Below are positions 1 through 7,087 of a DNA stretch of 23,549 bases, in pieces. The DNA is from a virus. The notes under the pieces were generated by a model. The model did not search any database. It was not told the DNA's origin and was given only the letters and a program-made list of their open reading frames with translations. Position 1 is the stretch's first letter. Each line of letters begins with the position of its first letter. The stretch is taken from IMG/VR virus record IMGVR_UViG_3300044647_000609, positions 1 to 23,549 of that record. The stretch is one strand, 5' to 3'. Position numbers and translations under genes: made by a program.

Positions 1-20
1 AGGTCTTGGAGTTTCATAGG

Positions 21-530
21 TCAGTAGTTTATGTAGTAGCCGTACACCGCATCCCCAACGAGCAATTTCAGTTCGGGGTATCTCAACGCCATTACTTCGG
101 GGGTCAGGTCGGGTTGCCAATGCGTTTCGTACACATTCCCTTCCCATTCGCCCTGCCTGTACATATAAGGCACGGCAATCATGACCCTCTTGCCATTCAT
201 TCGGGTAAGCAGGTCCCTCGCCTCGTTAAAGGTTAAATGCTCAAAAACATCGCCCATAATCAGGTAGGTGTAGGCCGAAAAATCGAACTCACGAATATCC
301 CCAATATGCAGGGTTTGGTAAAGGTCCTGCAAACCGAATCGGTTGACATACGGCTCGTGAATCTCGATGCCGTCCATCTTGATTTCGGGAAGCAGCAGGG
401 CGTAAGTTCCGCAACCGCATCCAATGTCAAGCACCCGGTCGGATTCAGTTAGAACCGATCGGATATGGTTGCCAACAAAGTCCTTGTGGAATGGGTGTGA
501 GTAGGGCATATTATCCGATTTGAAGTCCAT
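21..530 (-). CDS. Class I SAM-dependent methyltransferase
   Basis: This 169-residue protein has the start of a Rossmann-type methyltransferase fold. The SAM-binding motif I VLDIGCGCGT is at residues 33-42, an acidic residue at the end of strand 2 is in DGIEIHE (53-59), and LIMGDVFEHL (90-99) matches the motif IV region. The family transfers a methyl group from S-adenosylmethionine. The substrate cannot be read from the sequence, but the two genes just upstream look like glycosyltransferases, so a sugar or a small metabolite is likelier than DNA. There is no DPPY-type motif. The start overlaps the end of the upstream glycosyltransferase gene by 20 bases, which supports one transcript and coupled translation. 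Confidence 0.85.
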   Translation of the reverse strand: MDFKSDNMPYSHPFHKDFVGNHIRSVLTESDRVLDIGCGCGTYALLLPEIKMDGIEIHEPYVNRFGLQDLYQTLHIGDIREFDFSAYTYLIMGDVFEHLTFNEARDLLTRMNGKRVMIAVPYMYRQGEWEGNVYETHWQPDLTPEVMALRYPELKLLVGDAVYGYYINY

Positions 531-1254
531 CGGCTATCTTCTTGGCCGTGCTGGAGTGGTTTGCTTTGTCAAGGTACTGCCGAAACTCCCAGTCCGAGTT
601 CATCTCAACGGGCGTGATGTAGTAGGGCAGATGCCTCACCTCATAGGGGGCCAAAGTCCTCGCACCGCTAATGCATACTTGGTAGGTGTCGGCATGGTAG
701 AAGGCGAAGGTCGTATCAACTGGAGCCAAGCGAAGGTTGCCATAGGTCGGCTGCTTGTGGTAGCGATGTTCAGCAGGTTGGAAGAATAGGGCGTTTTCGG
801 GAACGTCGTCAACACGAATGCCGAGGCCAATTTTGTCCTTGACGTTGAACTGCACCCCATTGAAGTCCTTGGCTTCTTCGTCCCGATAGATGTAAGGGTA
901 GGAAGGTGAATCGTACCAAAGTTCACGCATTCGAACGATGGTGTCGTCAGGGCATCCCGAAAGGTCGAGGTCGGGGTCGGTTACGATGTAATCGGGGTAG
1001 CCAAAGTCGGCTTTGATGCGTTTGTCAATGCCGAGTCTCCATGCCACAAGATGTCCCAAGTTCTGCCCGGTACGGACCACCGAAACGTCCTCGTTACCTT
1101 TGAGCGATTCGTACCACTCCAAGGTAGGGCCGTAAGTTGAACCGTTGTCAATGATGATGATGGGACCGCATTCCTTCATCCGTTGCAGTTCCTTGACCAT
1201 TGCCTTGGGCCAAGTGAAAAGATTAAAGTTGGTAATGAGGATAGGGACCTTCAT
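511..1254 (-). CDS. Glycosyltransferase, GT-A / family 2-like
   Basis: The 247-residue product begins with a short beta strand (VPILITNFN) and has the layout of a GT-A enzyme: IIIIDNGST at 32-40 for nucleotide binding, NLGH at 65-68, and an acidic DPDLD at 93-97 in the place of the metal-binding DxD motif. Such enzymes move a sugar from a nucleotide donor to an acceptor. The C-terminal half is not recognised in detail. It sits in a run of three surface-chemistry genes, one base downstream of another glycosyltransferase-like gene and overlapping the SAM methyltransferase gene. Donor and acceptor are unknown; virion protein, phage DNA or host polysaccharide are all possible. Confidence 0.8.
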   Translation of the reverse strand: MKVPILITNFNLFTWPKAMVKELQRMKECGPIIIIDNGSTYGPTLEWYESLKGNEDVSVVRTGQNLGHLVAWRLGIDKRIKADFGYPDYIVTDPDLDLSGCPDDTIVRMRELWYDSPSYPYIYRDEEAKDFNGVQFNVKDKIGLGIRVDDVPENALFFQPAEHRYHKQPTYGNLRLAPVDTTFAFYHADTYQVCISGARTLAPYEVRHLPYYITPVEMNSDWEFRQYLDKANHSSTAKKIADGLQIG

Positions 1255-1255
1255 G

Positions 1256-1909
1256 CTAAAACGTGATTACAAACTTTTCGGGACCCGGCCATCCGGGGTT
1301 GGAGTCGTGGACCTTGGTGTCGGGTTTCTTCCCTATCCAATGCTCGGCCTGCCAGCGTTGCTTGCGTTCCGGCTCACCCAGTTCCTTGATGTGGGACGAC
1401 TTGGCCCACCAATAGGTCCCCCCAAAATAGGGGTAGCCTTCGGGGTTGTTGTGGTCAGCCATGTGAGGGAATTGTTCTTTTGTAATCCAATGGCATCCCA
1501 CCGCATCCACGCCTTCCAGCAGTTGCAAGCATCGCTCCCAAGCCACGACGTTGAAGAAGGTCATGCTGCGATTCCAAAGTTGGTTGATGAGGGACGGGTC
1601 GCTTGCCCCCTTGGTGTGGGCGTACATGTACACGGCTTCTTCTTCTTGACTTGCCCGGTACATCTCGGTCAGGGTCGCCTGCTCCCAAGCGTTGGTCCGG
1701 GTAACCACGACTTTGACCTTATCGGCTATCATCGAGTTTTCCAGCACCTCCTTGACCGCCTTGCGTTGTTCGGGTGGTCCGACGATGCCGACACGGATTT
1801 CGTCCAAGACATTGATGAGGCCGTAATTGCAAACCGCCATCATATGCTGGTTGAGTATTAACTGCCAGTTGCCTCCGCAGTAGATGTGGTAGTAGTGAAC
1901 GACTTTCAT
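1256..1909 (-). CDS. Glycosyltransferase-like protein with HTKG motif
   Basis: Starting from the ATG at 1909 gives 217 residues. I prefer this start to the TTG at 1918 because it forms an ATGA overlap with the upstream small gene. The sequence has YMYAHTKG at 94-101, DAVGCHW at 135-141 and YFGGTYWWAKSSHI at 161-174. These resemble the HxKG and GxxWW blocks I recall from a group of glycosyltransferase-like proteins often labelled rhamnan synthesis F-like; this is family knowledge, not a search result. It probably acts with the GT-A gene one base downstream on a shared glycan. Exact chemistry is not shown by the sequence. Confidence 0.65.
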   Translation of the reverse strand: MKVVHYYHIYCGGNWQLILNQHMMAVCNYGLINVLDEIRVGIVGPPEQRKAVKEVLENSMIADKVKVVVTRTNAWEQATLTEMYRASQEEEAVYMYAHTKGASDPSLINQLWNRSMTFFNVVAWERCLQLLEGVDAVGCHWITKEQFPHMADHNNPEGYPYFGGTYWWAKSSHIKELGEPERKQRWQAEHWIGKKPDTKVHDSNPGWPGPEKFVITF

Positions 1910-2010
1910 AAGGTCCAAAGGAGGGTTAGAAGGGTGAGGATGAAGAAAACGGCTGCAAGCGTCTTGCCGATTTCGATTAGCAGGTCAAGGATTTGTTCCT
2001 TGTTCATCAT
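1906..2010 (-). CDS. Small single-pass membrane protein
   Basis: A 34-residue reading frame starts at a double ATG (2010 or 2007). It has a short polar N-terminus with MNKEQ, then a hydrophobic run including TLAAVFFILTLLTLL that would span a membrane once, with almost no C-terminal tail. Its stop forms an ATGA overlap with the glycosyltransferase start at 1909, and its start lies inside the 3' end of the 82-residue gene by 26 bases. The tight packing and the clear membrane segment make it more than a chance frame. A role cannot be assigned; small phage membrane proteins of this kind include holin-like and superinfection-related peptides. It is shorter than most gene finders accept. Confidence 0.5.
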   Translation of the reverse strand: MMNKEQILDLLIEIGKTLAAVFFILTLLTLLWTL

Positions 2011-2233
2011 TGAACCTTGCACTTGTTGCACTTGTAAATTCAATAAACTCCTCTGGCGCATACTTCTTGCCAACTCCAATCGGGTCTTTGGTGTATGCCA
2101 CAAGTTCTGCCATCGCTTCCTCAATGCTCTCAGAGGCAAATGACTTGCATCCCACCTTGACAAGGCATCCTCGGTCAAAGAATATGATTTCAACATTCCA
2201 TTGCTTTAATCGTCTGATTTGTTCCTGTGTCAT
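1985..2233 (-). CDS. Hypothetical protein, 82 aa
   Basis: This ATG-started frame encodes a soluble, mixed charge protein. It opens with MTQEQIRRLKQWNVEIIFF, has two cysteines in RGCLVKVGCKSF, an acidic helix SIEEAMAELVAY, and a polar C-terminus. I do not recognise a family. It lies 25 bases downstream of the large terminase gene and overlaps the start of the small membrane gene by 26 bases, so it is probably transcribed with both. Another frame through this stretch has more rare residues and no convincing N-terminus, so this frame is preferred. Confidence 0.6.
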   Translation of the reverse strand: MTQEQIRRLKQWNVEIIFFDRGCLVKVGCKSFASESIEEAMAELVAYTKDPIGVGKKYAPEEFIEFTSATSARFNDEQGTNP

Positions 2234-2258
2234 TGTTTAGGGGTTTAGTACTGCAAAG

Positions 2259-3431
2259 TTACACCACAACATACTTCCCTGAGTTGCTAACCCTCAATTT
2301 GTTAAGTGCCACATACCGCATCGCATCGCAGGCGTGGTTGAAGGAATCAATCGGGACCCCCGTGTTCTTGCCCTCCTTATCCGTAGCCCAAGTGTAGGAC
2401 CGCAGTTCCTTGATGAGGTTGGTGCTATCCTTGGTTACCTGCAACTTAAAGCGTTTCAGGATGTCGATGCCGTTCCTGACCGAATCGGGGCCTTTCTCCG
2501 CCGGCTTGATGTTAAAGCCTAACCGATAGATTTCCTCGATGGACTTGGGTTCTGCTGAATCGGCAACTATCTCCCAAGCCCTTGTAATGCCGAGCGACCG
2601 CAACTTATCTGCGATGTCTTGGTTAGTCAGGCCCGTGGAGTAGATCAGTTCCTGAATCAGCAGGCAGTCCCCTTGGCGATAGATAGCGACCAATGCCGTA
2701 GGGTCGTTGCTAAAGCCCCAGTCAAGCCCAAGGGCAACGAATTTGGCTCGGCTGACATCTATACCCTCCACGACCTCGAAGTCCTCGTATATCGCACCCT
2801 GAAGCGTCCCGACCTGACCGAGGCCGTACACCTTCCACCAGTTCGCCCAATACGCAGAGGTTTCGGCTTTGGTGCGGTTTAGTTCGATGTCCCTCCTAAT
2901 CGTGTCGGGCAAAGCCTCGTTGTCGTTGTAGGTAAGGATGACCAGTTCTGCATCCTGTTCGGGCAGGACCTCCGTATGCGCCCAAAACTCGTGGGTCGGG
3001 TTGAAGTCGATGTAGATGGCCTCGCTGGTACGAATGGCGAGTTGGTAGTAGGACTCGAAGTCGATGTTGTTCGCCTCGTTGATGTAAACGACCTGCCTCC
3101 TTGCACCTCGGAGCCTTGCCTCGGAATCAGCCGAAAAGAACTCGATGATTGAACCGTTGGCGAAGTGATAGGTGAGCAGAGTCTTGTTCCATCGGTCTGC
3201 GACCCATCGGCCCGTCCATTGCATGACCTTGGCGAAGTCTTTGATTGCACCCCTCCGTAGGTGGGGGATGGATTCGGAAACCACCGATATCTCGGTCTTG
3301 TTCTTTGCTGCGATGTCTATGAGGACCGCAAGGATGGCAAGGGTCTTGCCTGCACTTGTTCCGCCTTGGATGACCTTCTTCCGGGCCGTCATCCGACGGA
3401 TTCGGCTGATAGCGGTCGTGAGGGTAAACAT
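2259..3431 (-). CDS. terL: Terminase large subunit
   Basis: This 390-residue packaging motor has both expected halves. The ATPase part has a Walker A motif GGTSAGKT at 23-30, a Walker B VVYINEA at 114-120 and a coupling segment around IDFNPTHEFW (141-150). The RNase H-like nuclease part has its metal ligands in LGLDWGF (D237), IVADSAEP (D291) and SFNHACDAMRY (D369). It would cut concatemeric phage DNA and pump it into the prohead through the portal. Its start overlaps the stop of the DNA methyltransferase gene by one base (TAATG), and the small subunit lies beyond that gene. The length is near that of compact terminases of the PBSX/P22 type. Confidence 0.95.
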   Translation of the reverse strand: MFTLTTAISRIRRMTARKKVIQGGTSAGKTLAILAVLIDIAAKNKTEISVVSESIPHLRRGAIKDFAKVMQWTGRWVADRWNKTLLTYHFANGSIIEFFSADSEARLRGARRQVVYINEANNIDFESYYQLAIRTSEAIYIDFNPTHEFWAHTEVLPEQDAELVILTYNDNEALPDTIRRDIELNRTKAETSAYWANWWKVYGLGQVGTLQGAIYEDFEVVEGIDVSRAKFVALGLDWGFSNDPTALVAIYRQGDCLLIQELIYSTGLTNQDIADKLRSLGITRAWEIVADSAEPKSIEEIYRLGFNIKPAEKGPDSVRNGIDILKRFKLQVTKDSTNLIKELRSYTWATDKEGKNTGVPIDSFNHACDAMRYVALNKLRVSNSGKYVVV

Positions 3432-4708
3432 TAAAGCAAGCCGACTGCGGATTGAATGCGAGCCTTGGCGATGTCGATGTATTCCGCTTCCCGTTCTATC
3501 CCGACAAACGCAAAGCCTTCCAGCATCGCTGCCTTGCCTGTTGAGCCTGACCCCATGAACGGGTCGAGGACGATTCCGCTTGGTGGGGTTACAAGTCGGC
3601 AGAGGTATCGCATGAGGTCGGTGGGCTTGACGGTTGGGTGATGGTTGCGTGATCCGCTTGTCCTGCCTGCCCCTGCCCTTGGGCTTTCCATCCCTGCGCT
3701 TCCTTCAACCCGATCCACGCATTCGCCCGCAGAACGCTCTTGCAATTTATCACACCCCTCATCCCTATCCGCTTTGCTTGCTTTGGCGCAGTAGAAGAAA
3801 CGAGCCGAAGCCCCAAGCAGGTCGGTGGCTTCCTCGCTCCCATCGTGGATGAAGTTGGCGGGCCAGCGTTCTCCAACCCTTCCCCCATCCACGTTAATCG
3901 CACCCGTCCCGTGTTGCAGCACGTTCTCGGCTACCGTGCCAATCAAGGGCTTGCGAGCCACTGTAATCGGTTCGAGTGCGGGTTTGAGTGCAGTCCCCCA
4001 GCCTTGCCATTGCTTTGCTTCGGGGGTGGCGGCTATTGTGATATCGCCTCCTTTTTGTCCTAACCTTTCGCCACCAAGTCCCCCCATGTCGGTTTGATGT
4101 TGCCCCACCACCTCACGCTCGGCAAAGTTCTTGCTCTCAACGCTACGAATGTCTGCCTCACGCTCCACCCATTCAGGAATATCTCCAAGCAAATGACGGC
4201 AAGCCTCCAAATGCTCACGGGTCATTATTGCTGGTTGGCTTGCTGCCGTAGTGTAGTGGCCTCCCATATTCGTTTGGGTTGCATCGTCAATCTGCTTTGA
4301 TGTGATACCCGTTGACCTAACCCACTCCGTGAATCGGTATCGCCTCGCCTGCTGCTCTTGCGCTGCATCCATCTTATCAATCGCCTTGCTTACGTCCAAC
4401 GACTTCGGAAACCCCGACCCATACACCCAAGCAATCATGTCCCGAATCTCAAAGCCTGCGTCCTCAATCCGCACCGCCATTCGGTGCTGCGTCCTTGTTC
4501 CTGCAAACGCAAGCAGATGACCGCCCGGCTTCAAGACCCGAAGGCACTCGGCCCAGACCTCAACGCTTGGCACATCGTAATCCCACCGCTTCCCCATGAA
4601 GGACAACCCGTAAGGCGGGTCGGTTACTATCGAATCAACGGAGCAGTCAGGTAGTGAACGAAGCACCTCCAAGCAGTCGCCATGATGCAGGGTTAGTTTG
4701 TCAGTCAT
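3431..4708 (-). CDS. DNA adenine/cytosine-N4 methyltransferase, beta class
   Basis: From the ATG at 4708 the protein has 425 residues; the extra 33 residues of the longer frame are the shadow of the terminase small subunit. The catalytic motif TDPPYG is at 29-34 and the SAM-binding motif DPFMGSGSTG at 382-391. Catalytic before SAM-binding is the order of beta-class N6-adenine or N4-cytosine enzymes. The block TVKPTDLMRYLCRLV before motif I is typical of phage and restriction-type methyltransferases. A long middle region of about 270 residues would hold target recognition. It sits between the terminase subunits, overlapping TerS by eight bases and TerL by one. Likely roles are protection from host restriction or marking DNA at packaging. 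No partner endonuclease lies next to it. Confidence 0.9.
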   Translation of the reverse strand: MTDKLTLHHGDCLEVLRSLPDCSVDSIVTDPPYGLSFMGKRWDYDVPSVEVWAECLRVLKPGGHLLAFAGTRTQHRMAVRIEDAGFEIRDMIAWVYGSGFPKSLDVSKAIDKMDAAQEQQARRYRFTEWVRSTGITSKQIDDATQTNMGGHYTTAASQPAIMTREHLEACRHLLGDIPEWVEREADIRSVESKNFAEREVVGQHQTDMGGLGGERLGQKGGDITIAATPEAKQWQGWGTALKPALEPITVARKPLIGTVAENVLQHGTGAINVDGGRVGERWPANFIHDGSEEATDLLGASARFFYCAKASKADRDEGCDKLQERSAGECVDRVEGSAGMESPRAGAGRTSGSRNHHPTVKPTDLMRYLCRLVTPPSGIVLDPFMGSGSTGKAAMLEGFAFVGIEREAEYIDIAKARIQSAVGLL

Positions 4709-5114
4709 TGTCGGGGAATAGGGGTTGCTCGATGTGGACCGTGTTCTCCTGCTTGTCAACCAAGCCAAGCAGACGAGAGGCGATGTTGGCCGAGTAAACC
4801 CCGGCACTTGAACCCTCCAGCATATCCTTGTCGCAGGTCAGCCTTATGCGTGTAATGATTGATAAGAATTCCTTGTGATGGTCGCTATCTCCATTTCGAT
4901 ACTGCGATAGGTTATGGCAAACGCCATTTTCTGCAAGGTATCCCTCAAAGCCCCGAAAGGTAATCGGACGCTCTTTATCCCTGTAAACCATGTTCCCATC
5001 CTTGCCGACATAGTCCTGCACCCGGTAAGGGTTGGCCTTATTCTCGGCTCGGTATCGTTCAAACGCCTCCCATAGTTCTTCGGGGGTATTCCAAATTGGG
5101 GGTCGGCCTGCCAT
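4701..5114 (-). CDS. terS: Terminase small subunit-like protein
   Basis: The chosen ATG at 5114 gives 137 residues and an N-terminus (MAGRPPIWNTPEELWEAFE) usual for small terminase subunits of Bacteroidota phages and prophages. It is followed by RPITFRGFEGYLAENGV, a likely helix-turn-helix for DNA recognition, and a C-terminal part rich in helices. The longer frame starting at 5222 overruns upstream genes and looks like a shadow. The family binds the pac or cos region and hands DNA to the large subunit. Here TerL is one gene further downstream, with the DNA methyltransferase between. The start shares one base with the stop of the upstream 46-residue gene. Confidence 0.75.
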   Translation of the reverse strand: MAGRPPIWNTPEELWEAFERYRAENKANPYRVQDYVGKDGNMVYRDKERPITFRGFEGYLAENGVCHNLSQYRNGDSDHHKEFLSIITRIRLTCDKDMLEGSSAGVYSANIASRLLGLVDKQENTVHIEQPLFPDND

Positions 5115-5254
5115 CAGTATTCGATTTTGTCGATTAGGTCGCTTATCTTGTTTACGATTTTGATTTTCACTTCGTACTGGTTCGGGGCATTGGAATCGTC
5201 CACCGCTCCGATGCAGTCGCATAGGGTCGTTATGACCATCATAAGCGAGTCCAT
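5114..5254 (-). CDS. Small hypothetical protein, 46 aa
   Basis: From the ATG at 5254 this encodes 46 residues: a hydrophobic segment MMVITTLCDCIGA, then an acidic linker and a charged helix ending in KISDLIDKIEY. A GTG at 5266 would add four residues. The frame is open further upstream, but that part is antisense-like low-complexity sequence shadowing the neighbour, so a short start is preferred. Its stop touches the TerS start (TGATG) and it begins 22 bases after the upstream gene. I do not recognise it. The segment could be a weak membrane helix or the core of a small coiled coil. Confidence 0.5.
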   Translation of the reverse strand: MDSLMMVITTLCDCIGAVDDSNAPNQYEVKIKIVNKISDLIDKIEY

Positions 5255-5276
5255 CCGAGCCTGCACTTGGGCTTCG

Positions 5277-5747
5277 TCATCCTTCGCCTTCGAGTTCGCC
5301 AAGTTCCCGGAGTTTATTTCTTGACCACGAGAGAGCCGACTTGCCACCCCACAACAAGTACGAGATGTAACCGCAGTCGGAGGTGTCGTCAGCGTTGTCG
5401 TAGTAGGTTTCAGCACGGGACAGGTAGGAGTGCATCCGCTTGATGGTTTCGACCGATATGGCTTCCCCGTTGGCTAACTGCTGCGCCCGGACCTTACCCG
5501 TCTGCGTCGCACACTTGTTGCCGTTGCGTTCGTTGAGTTCAATCCCCCGTTTGGCATTCGACCGAATCTCTTGGCCATAGTCCGCATATGACTCGAACTG
5601 CTGCCTTTTGTGGTTCTCCCATGTTGAGCCGCAAACGGCCAATCGTTGAGCCGTATCGGGGAACTCCGTGTTGACGTTGTTGTTGGACATACAACGACCA
5701 ATGAAGCCTTCTCTTGACTCGTTATTGTTCGGGATTGGCAGGGGCAT
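5277..5747 (-). CDS. Conserved phage protein, head-morphogenesis-associated type
   Basis: The 156-residue protein has two conserved-looking blocks. Near the N-terminus are MPLPIPNNNESREGFIGRC and FPDTAQRLAVCGSTW. From about residue 60 there are AKRGIELNERNGNKC, GKVRAQQLANGEAISVETI and SYLSRAETYYDN, ending in CGYISYLLWGGKSAL. I recall this kind of second block from proteins attached to, or encoded near, phage prohead proteases and other capsid proteins in Bacteroidota. That is recollection, not a search. No protease motif is seen here. The gene overlaps the upstream gene by 26 bases and lies just before the terminase module, which fits a role in head assembly or packaging. Confidence 0.55.
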   Translation of the reverse strand: MPLPIPNNNESREGFIGRCMSNNNVNTEFPDTAQRLAVCGSTWENHKRQQFESYADYGQEIRSNAKRGIELNERNGNKCATQTGKVRAQQLANGEAISVETIKRMHSYLSRAETYYDNADDTSDCGYISYLLWGGKSALSWSRNKLRELGELEGEG

Positions 5748-5994
5748 TGCTTAGTGGGATTGTAACGGTGTTTTGGTTGACTTCGAGGAACAAGTCCGCT
5801 TGCATGTAAATGTATTGGAGGGCCGATTTTACGCAGTCAGCGCACCACCAATTCGTGGGCGGTCGTCCGTGAGCGGTCAGGATGGCTTGCAGTTCACCAA
5901 CCGCATCAGGTGGCAGTCGCATCGTCAGCGAGGCCACATATTGGTCCCAATACTTGCGGTGCTTTTGGGCAACGATGAACTGCTCGGCGGTCAT
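5722..5994 (-). CDS. Hypothetical protein with CxxC motif, 90 aa
   Basis: I place the start at 5994 (MTAEQFIVAQKHRKYWDQYV) because that ATG forms an ATGA overlap with the stop of the upstream membrane gene; an ATG at 6006 would add four residues. Upstream of that the frame only shadows the membrane gene. The protein is soluble and has WWCADCVKSALQYIYMQ, where the two cysteines could bind metal or form a disulphide. The C-terminus is rich in Asn, Thr and Pro. No family is recognised. It overlaps the next gene by 26 bases, so the cluster from 6759 down is probably one transcript. Confidence 0.6.
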   Translation of the reverse strand: MTAEQFIVAQKHRKYWDQYVASLTMRLPPDAVGELQAILTAHGRPPTNWWCADCVKSALQYIYMQADLFLEVNQNTVTIPLSNAPANPEQ

Positions 5995-6242
5995 TTGAAG
6001 GTCCATTCCCGGATGATTATTGCGGTGGCTGAAGATGCGAGGCCGAGGATAGGGGCCAAGTACCATTGGCAGGTCGGCAGGGTCAGGGCAAAGCCAAGCC
6101 AAAACCCGAAGCAGGTCATACACGAAAACGGCTTCCGCTTCGCAAAGGGCAAAGCGTAGAACCACGAAGGCAGGACCCGGAACTCCACGACCGCAAGGGT
6201 CGCTAAGGCACTAATCAGGATGGGATAGACCAGTATATCCAT
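5991..6242 (-). CDS. Small membrane protein, DUF1360-like
   Basis: This 83-residue protein starts with a hydrophobic segment (ILVYPILISALATLAVVEF), has a basic loop AKRKPFSC, and continues with CFGFWLGFALTLP and a last hydrophobic stretch near LAPILGLASSATAIII. The pattern of CxxC followed by GFW inside a membrane segment recalls the small DUF1360 membrane proteins found in many phages. Function in that family is not established. Its start lies 32 bases inside the 3' end of the sigma-like gene and its stop overlaps the next start by four bases, so it belongs to a compact operon. Other possibilities are a lysis accessory protein or a superinfection-related membrane protein. Confidence 0.6.
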   Translation of the reverse strand: MDILVYPILISALATLAVVEFRVLPSWFYALPFAKRKPFSCMTCFGFWLGFALTLPTCQWYLAPILGLASSATAIIIREWTFK

Positions 6243-6759
6243 TGGACTCGATTGCGGTTTTGATTTTGGCCTTGGCCTGCTCGATGGAGTAAATGATGGA
6301 CCTGTACGGGATGCCCGTTTCCCGACTCATAGCCTTCATATTCCCGGTCTGCATCAGCAGGTTCAGCAGTTCTTTGTCGTAAGGGAACGCCCCATCCTTG
6401 GCCCACGAATCCATCTCTTGCTGAGCAATAGCCCAAAGGTCATCGAGCAGGGTGTCGTAGTCCTTCCCTTCTTCTTGGGTTTCGGGGTCCACCTCGACAC
6501 GCTCGTCGTGATGGCGGTACTTCTTCGCAAATTGGTTGTTGTTGCCCCGGTACAGGTTCATGATGAGCCGAACGATGTAGAAACGCAGGTAGCCTTGGAC
6601 CTGCATCTTGGTAATCTTGTCGGGGTCTTTTTCGAGCAGAATCAGGACGACCTCTTGTTCGAGGTCCTTCCAAAGCGGATTGCCCCCCGTGATGGTGAGG
6701 CAAGCCTTGCGGATTTCACCGCTGCGATAAAGGTCAAGGACGATGCTCTCTGCGTTCAC
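6211..6759 (-). CDS. Sigma-70-like RNA polymerase factor
   Basis: The frame opens with GTG at 6759 and gives 182 residues. Residues 30-80 (LWKDLEQEVVLILL, then GYLRFYIVRLIMNLYRGNN) look like region 2 of small sigma factors, with the aromatic and basic helix that binds the -10 strand. After an acidic linker, residues 137-172 (GNMKAMSRETGIPYRSIIYS) look like a region 4 helix-turn-helix. It would redirect host RNA polymerase to phage promoters. Similarity is moderate and a non-sigma regulator of similar fold is possible. The gene is the third of a minus-strand run with the DnaA-like gene 26 bases upstream, and it overlaps the membrane protein gene by 32 bases. The start codon choice is supported by lack of an ATG near the N-terminus. 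Confidence 0.7.
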   Translation of the reverse strand: MNAESIVLDLYRSGEIRKACLTITGGNPLWKDLEQEVVLILLEKDPDKITKMQVQGYLRFYIVRLIMNLYRGNNNQFAKKYRHHDERVEVDPETQEEGKDYDTLLDDLWAIAQQEMDSWAKDGAFPYDKELLNLLMQTGNMKAMSRETGIPYRSIIYSIEQAKAKIKTAIESNGYTGLSHPD

Positions 6760-6785
6760 TGACGCAAAGATGGAGGGGGTTCTCG

Positions 6786-7085
6786 CTAATGTTGCAAAAA
6801 ATCCCGTGTCCTGTTGAGAACCTGTGTACGAAGGAACTTGATGTCGGGCCTTGCCCTCATGTTTTTGGCAAGGATTTCGAGGTTGTGCATGACCGTTGCG
6901 TGGTTCCTCTTGATGATACGCCCGATTTGGCAGTAGGTGTAGAGGTATTCCGAGTAGGCGATGTCTGCGAAAATGCTTCGAGCAAGGACCAGTTCTTGAG
7001 TTTTTACGTCGCTCAATATGTCATCGGGGCTGACTCCGACGACCTCAGCGGTATAGCCGAGGATGGTGCGTGAGATTAGGTCCAT
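6786..7085 (-). CDS. DnaA domain IV-like DNA-binding protein
   Basis: The 99-residue protein resembles the C-terminal DNA-binding domain of DnaA: a helix around LARSIFADIAYSEY, then YCQIGRIIKRNHATVMHNLE (residues 51-70), which matches the DnaA signature in which R-(D/N)-H-(S/A)-T-V-x-H contacts the DnaA box. There is no AAA+ domain, so it cannot load helicase itself. It might bind DnaA-box-like sites in the phage or host genome, either to compete with host DnaA or to act as a repressor. It is two bases downstream of the 116-residue gene and 26 bases upstream of the sigma-like gene, in a regulatory cluster. Confidence 0.75.
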   Translation of the reverse strand: MDLISRTILGYTAEVVGVSPDDILSDVKTQELVLARSIFADIAYSEYLYTYCQIGRIIKRNHATVMHNLEILAKNMRARPDIKFLRTQVLNRTRDFLQH

Positions 7086-7087
7086 GA

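Noticed and set aside
1145-1861. Plus-strand open frame of 238 residues
   Set aside because: It is antisense to two glycosyltransferase-type genes with clear motifs, has a composition typical of shadow frames and no recognisable domain.
4809-5222. Longer N-termini for TerS, the DNA methyltransferase (to 4807) and similar frames
   Set aside because: The added residues are Arg/Pro/Ser-rich shadows of the upstream gene, and internal ATGs give overlapping starts and normal family N-termini.
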